Shown here: positions 5,693 through 6,874 of the stretch, piece after piece | Layout of the letters: the number at the start of each line of letters is the position of its first letter | Position numbering within the stretch: position 1 is the first letter of the stretch | Assembly (NCBI GenBank): GCA_003489165.1 | Contig: DNJG01000074.1 | Span: 5,920-12,793, forward strand | Length of the DNA stretch: 6,874 nt | Direction: 5' to 3' | Source of the DNA: Nitrospinota bacterium | Lineage (GTDB): Bacteria; Nitrospinota; Nitrospinia; UBA9942 | Position numbers and translations under genes: made by a program | Notes under the pieces: model-generated | Database searches by the model: none | What the model was told of the DNA's origin: nothing | The model's input: only the letters and a program-made list of their open reading frames with translations

Positions 5693-6808
5693 ATGCCTAT
5701 AAAACTACTTTTTGCTGATGACAATGTTACAATTCAAAAGGTTGCAGAGCTTGCCTTTGAAAGTGAAGATGTGGAAGTAACTACTGTCAGCAGTGGCGAC
5801 AAGGTCATTGAGAAGCTAACCGAATCCAGGCCTGATATTATTATCGCTGATGCAGTCATGCCGGGAATGAACGGAATAGAACTCTGCGAGAAACTTAAAA
5901 AAGATGAAAACTACAGCAATATACCTGTCCTCCTGCTTAGAAATGAGTTTGATGAGTTTGATGCAGATGTGCTTGTAAAAATAGGGGCTGACGATTGTAT
6001 TACAAAACCGTTTAAATCTGAGGAGCTTGTAAAAAAGATAAAAGAGCTTGCTGCTAAAAAAACTGTCCTTAACTATACCCTGAGCGAAGCCGAAGTATCA
6101 TTTCAGGAAAGTATTGAGGAGGCTATTACAGCCGCTGAAATTGAATCTCTTGAGCCTCAACCAGTTTTTTCTGAGGATAATACTCATCAGGAAGAAAATT
6201 CAGTAGAAAAAGAACTGGGAGACATCCTCATTTTAAAGCCTGACGATGAGGTTACAGATGAAACTAATGAAAATATGGAACCTCTCTCCCCTGTAGAAAT
6301 TATATCCCATGAATCAGAGATAGAAGATGAGGATTTGAATATAGCCGGCCTGCTAAATGATGAAGAGATAGAAAACTTAAAGAATGAAATCAAGAAGGCA
6401 GAGGAAGAGCTGCTCATTTCAATACCGGAAGAAAAGGCAGATGAGGAACTGCCTCCTTTCAGAATGGAAGAAACCACTACTTCAATTACTGTCAATAATT
6501 CTTCATCTGACTTAAATAATTTTATTGGTGAACTTGAAAAGGAATCCGTTATTAGTAAAAAGATAAAGGATATTGTTGTAAAAGCTACTGAGGATGCTTT
6601 TGAAAAAACCCTGAAATCATCTGTAGAGAAATCCATTAAAGATTCCATAGAAACCATACTGAAAGATAAAACAGAGAAGCTAATCCTCTCCTTAATGCCG
6701 CATCTTACAAAGACAATAGAAGGTGTAGTCACAGATGTCATCCCTGAACTTGCCGAATCCCTCATAAAAAGAGAGATTGAAAAGATAAAAAACAGCGAGA
6801 TGAGTTAA
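5693..6808 (+). CDS. Response-regulator-like protein: receiver domain, acidic linker, helical C-terminus
   Basis: The protein has 371 residues from the ATG at 5693. A GTG at 5666 would add nine residues, but receiver domains normally begin right at a sequence like MPIKLLFADD, so I prefer the ATG. Residues 1-120 form a CheY-like receiver with Asp9 and Asp10, phosphoacceptor Asp53 in IIIADAVMPGMNG, and Lys105 in TKPF. At the Thr/Ser switch position there is Arg83 (PVLLLRNEFDEFD). Residues about 131-260 are a linker of which some 34% is Asp or Glu (44 of 130) with no visible fold. Residues about 272-371 are predicted amphipathic helix, rich in Lys and Glu, ending IPELAESLIKREIEKIK. There is no DNA-binding, GGDEF, HD or kinase domain, so output is probably by protein contact. 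The layout recalls scaffold or polarity response regulators such as Myxococcus RomR, but this is only a resemblance. No histidine kinase lies nearby. The gene is divergent from ispG and has no clear ribosome-binding site. Confidence 0.85.
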   Translation: MPIKLLFADDNVTIQKVAELAFESEDVEVTTVSSGDKVIEKLTESRPDIIIADAVMPGMNGIELCEKLKKDENYSNIPVLLLRNEFDEFDADVLVKIGADDCITKPFKSEELVKKIKELAAKKTVLNYTLSEAEVSFQESIEEAITAAEIESLEPQPVFSEDNTHQEENSVEKELGDILILKPDDEVTDETNENMEPLSPVEIISHESEIEDEDLNIAGLLNDEEIENLKNEIKKAEEELLISIPEEKADEELPPFRMEETTTSITVNNSSSDLNNFIGELEKESVISKKIKDIVVKATEDAFEKTLKSSVEKSIKDSIETILKDKTEKLILSLMPHLTKTIEGVVTDVIPELAESLIKREIEKIKNSEMS

Positions 6809-6825
6809 GGAAAATATAAAATTTT

Positions 6826-6851
6826 GCCACAGAGGTACGGAGACACAGAGG
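6826..6851. repeat. Third interspersed repeat fragment, probably continuing past the window edge
   Basis: GCCACAGAGGTACGG and then AGACACAGAGG match the outer arms of the repeat at 4228-4379: CGGAGACACAGAG (6838-6850) is identical to the inverted copy of 4365-4377, and CCACAGAG (6827-6834) to 4228-4235. It begins 18 bases after the receiver-protein stop codon. The inverted partner arm, if there is one, lies beyond base 6874. Confidence 0.8.
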
Positions 6852-6874
6852 AAAAAACTAATCTTTTTTGACAC

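Noticed and set aside
6187..6765. Open frame of 192 codons on the minus strand inside the receiver gene
   Set aside because: The serine-rich product is what the complement of a Glu/Asp/Lys-rich gene gives; there is no promoter or ribosome-binding site.
6868..6873. TTGACA at the right edge as a -35 box
   Set aside because: The -10 region would lie past the end of the window, so it cannot be assessed.

Overview
The window is AT-rich bacterial chromosome with six genes, mostly housekeeping, packed tightly on both strands. The bacterial origin is clear: PlsY-type phospholipid synthesis, an MEP-pathway IspG, and a bacterial long-form prolyl-tRNA synthetase with an editing insertion. A finer placement is inference only. 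The ispG-proS gene pair, the Cys-X2-Cys pairs in ProRS, the receiver protein with a long helical tail, and the interspersed 'CACAGAGACACAGAG' and 'CGCAGATTA' repeats all bring to mind Desulfobacterota, Nitrospirota and related uncultured lineages. I would not go further without a 16S rRNA or marker-gene tree.

Layout. Bases 1-747 (+) hold the C-terminal four-fifths of an arginase whose start lies left of the window. It converges on an ATP-grasp enzyme of unknown substrate (811-1719, -). That gene is divergent from plsY (1855-2496, +), and the 135-bp gap between them carries a good sigma70-like promoter for each. plsY runs tail-to-tail into proS (2482-4206, -) with a 15-bp overlap. proS is preceded on the same strand by ispG (4414-5475, -), and 207 bp holding a compound palindromic repeat separates the two. 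ispG has its own promoter at 5593-5622, and a second large palindrome lies in its predicted 5' leader. A response-regulator-like protein (5693-6808, +) is divergent from ispG. A third repeat fragment begins at 6826 and runs toward the right edge.

How the genes relate. ispG (isoprenoid precursor synthesis) and proS (prolyl-tRNA charging) probably share a transcript. The other genes are separately transcribed and no common pathway links them. I see no mobile-element gene, phage gene, tRNA, rRNA, CRISPR array or defence-like cluster, and no gap without a gene exceeds 300 bp.

The features most worth a second look are regulatory or structural. They are: three related palindromic repeats placed in leaders and intergenic gaps; a heptamer microsatellite read through inside proS; an ATP-grasp gene predicted to have little or no mRNA leader; no convincing Shine-Dalgarno sequence at any of the five visible starts; and a receiver domain with Arg where the Thr/Ser switch residue should be. 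I do not see a clear new multi-gene system.
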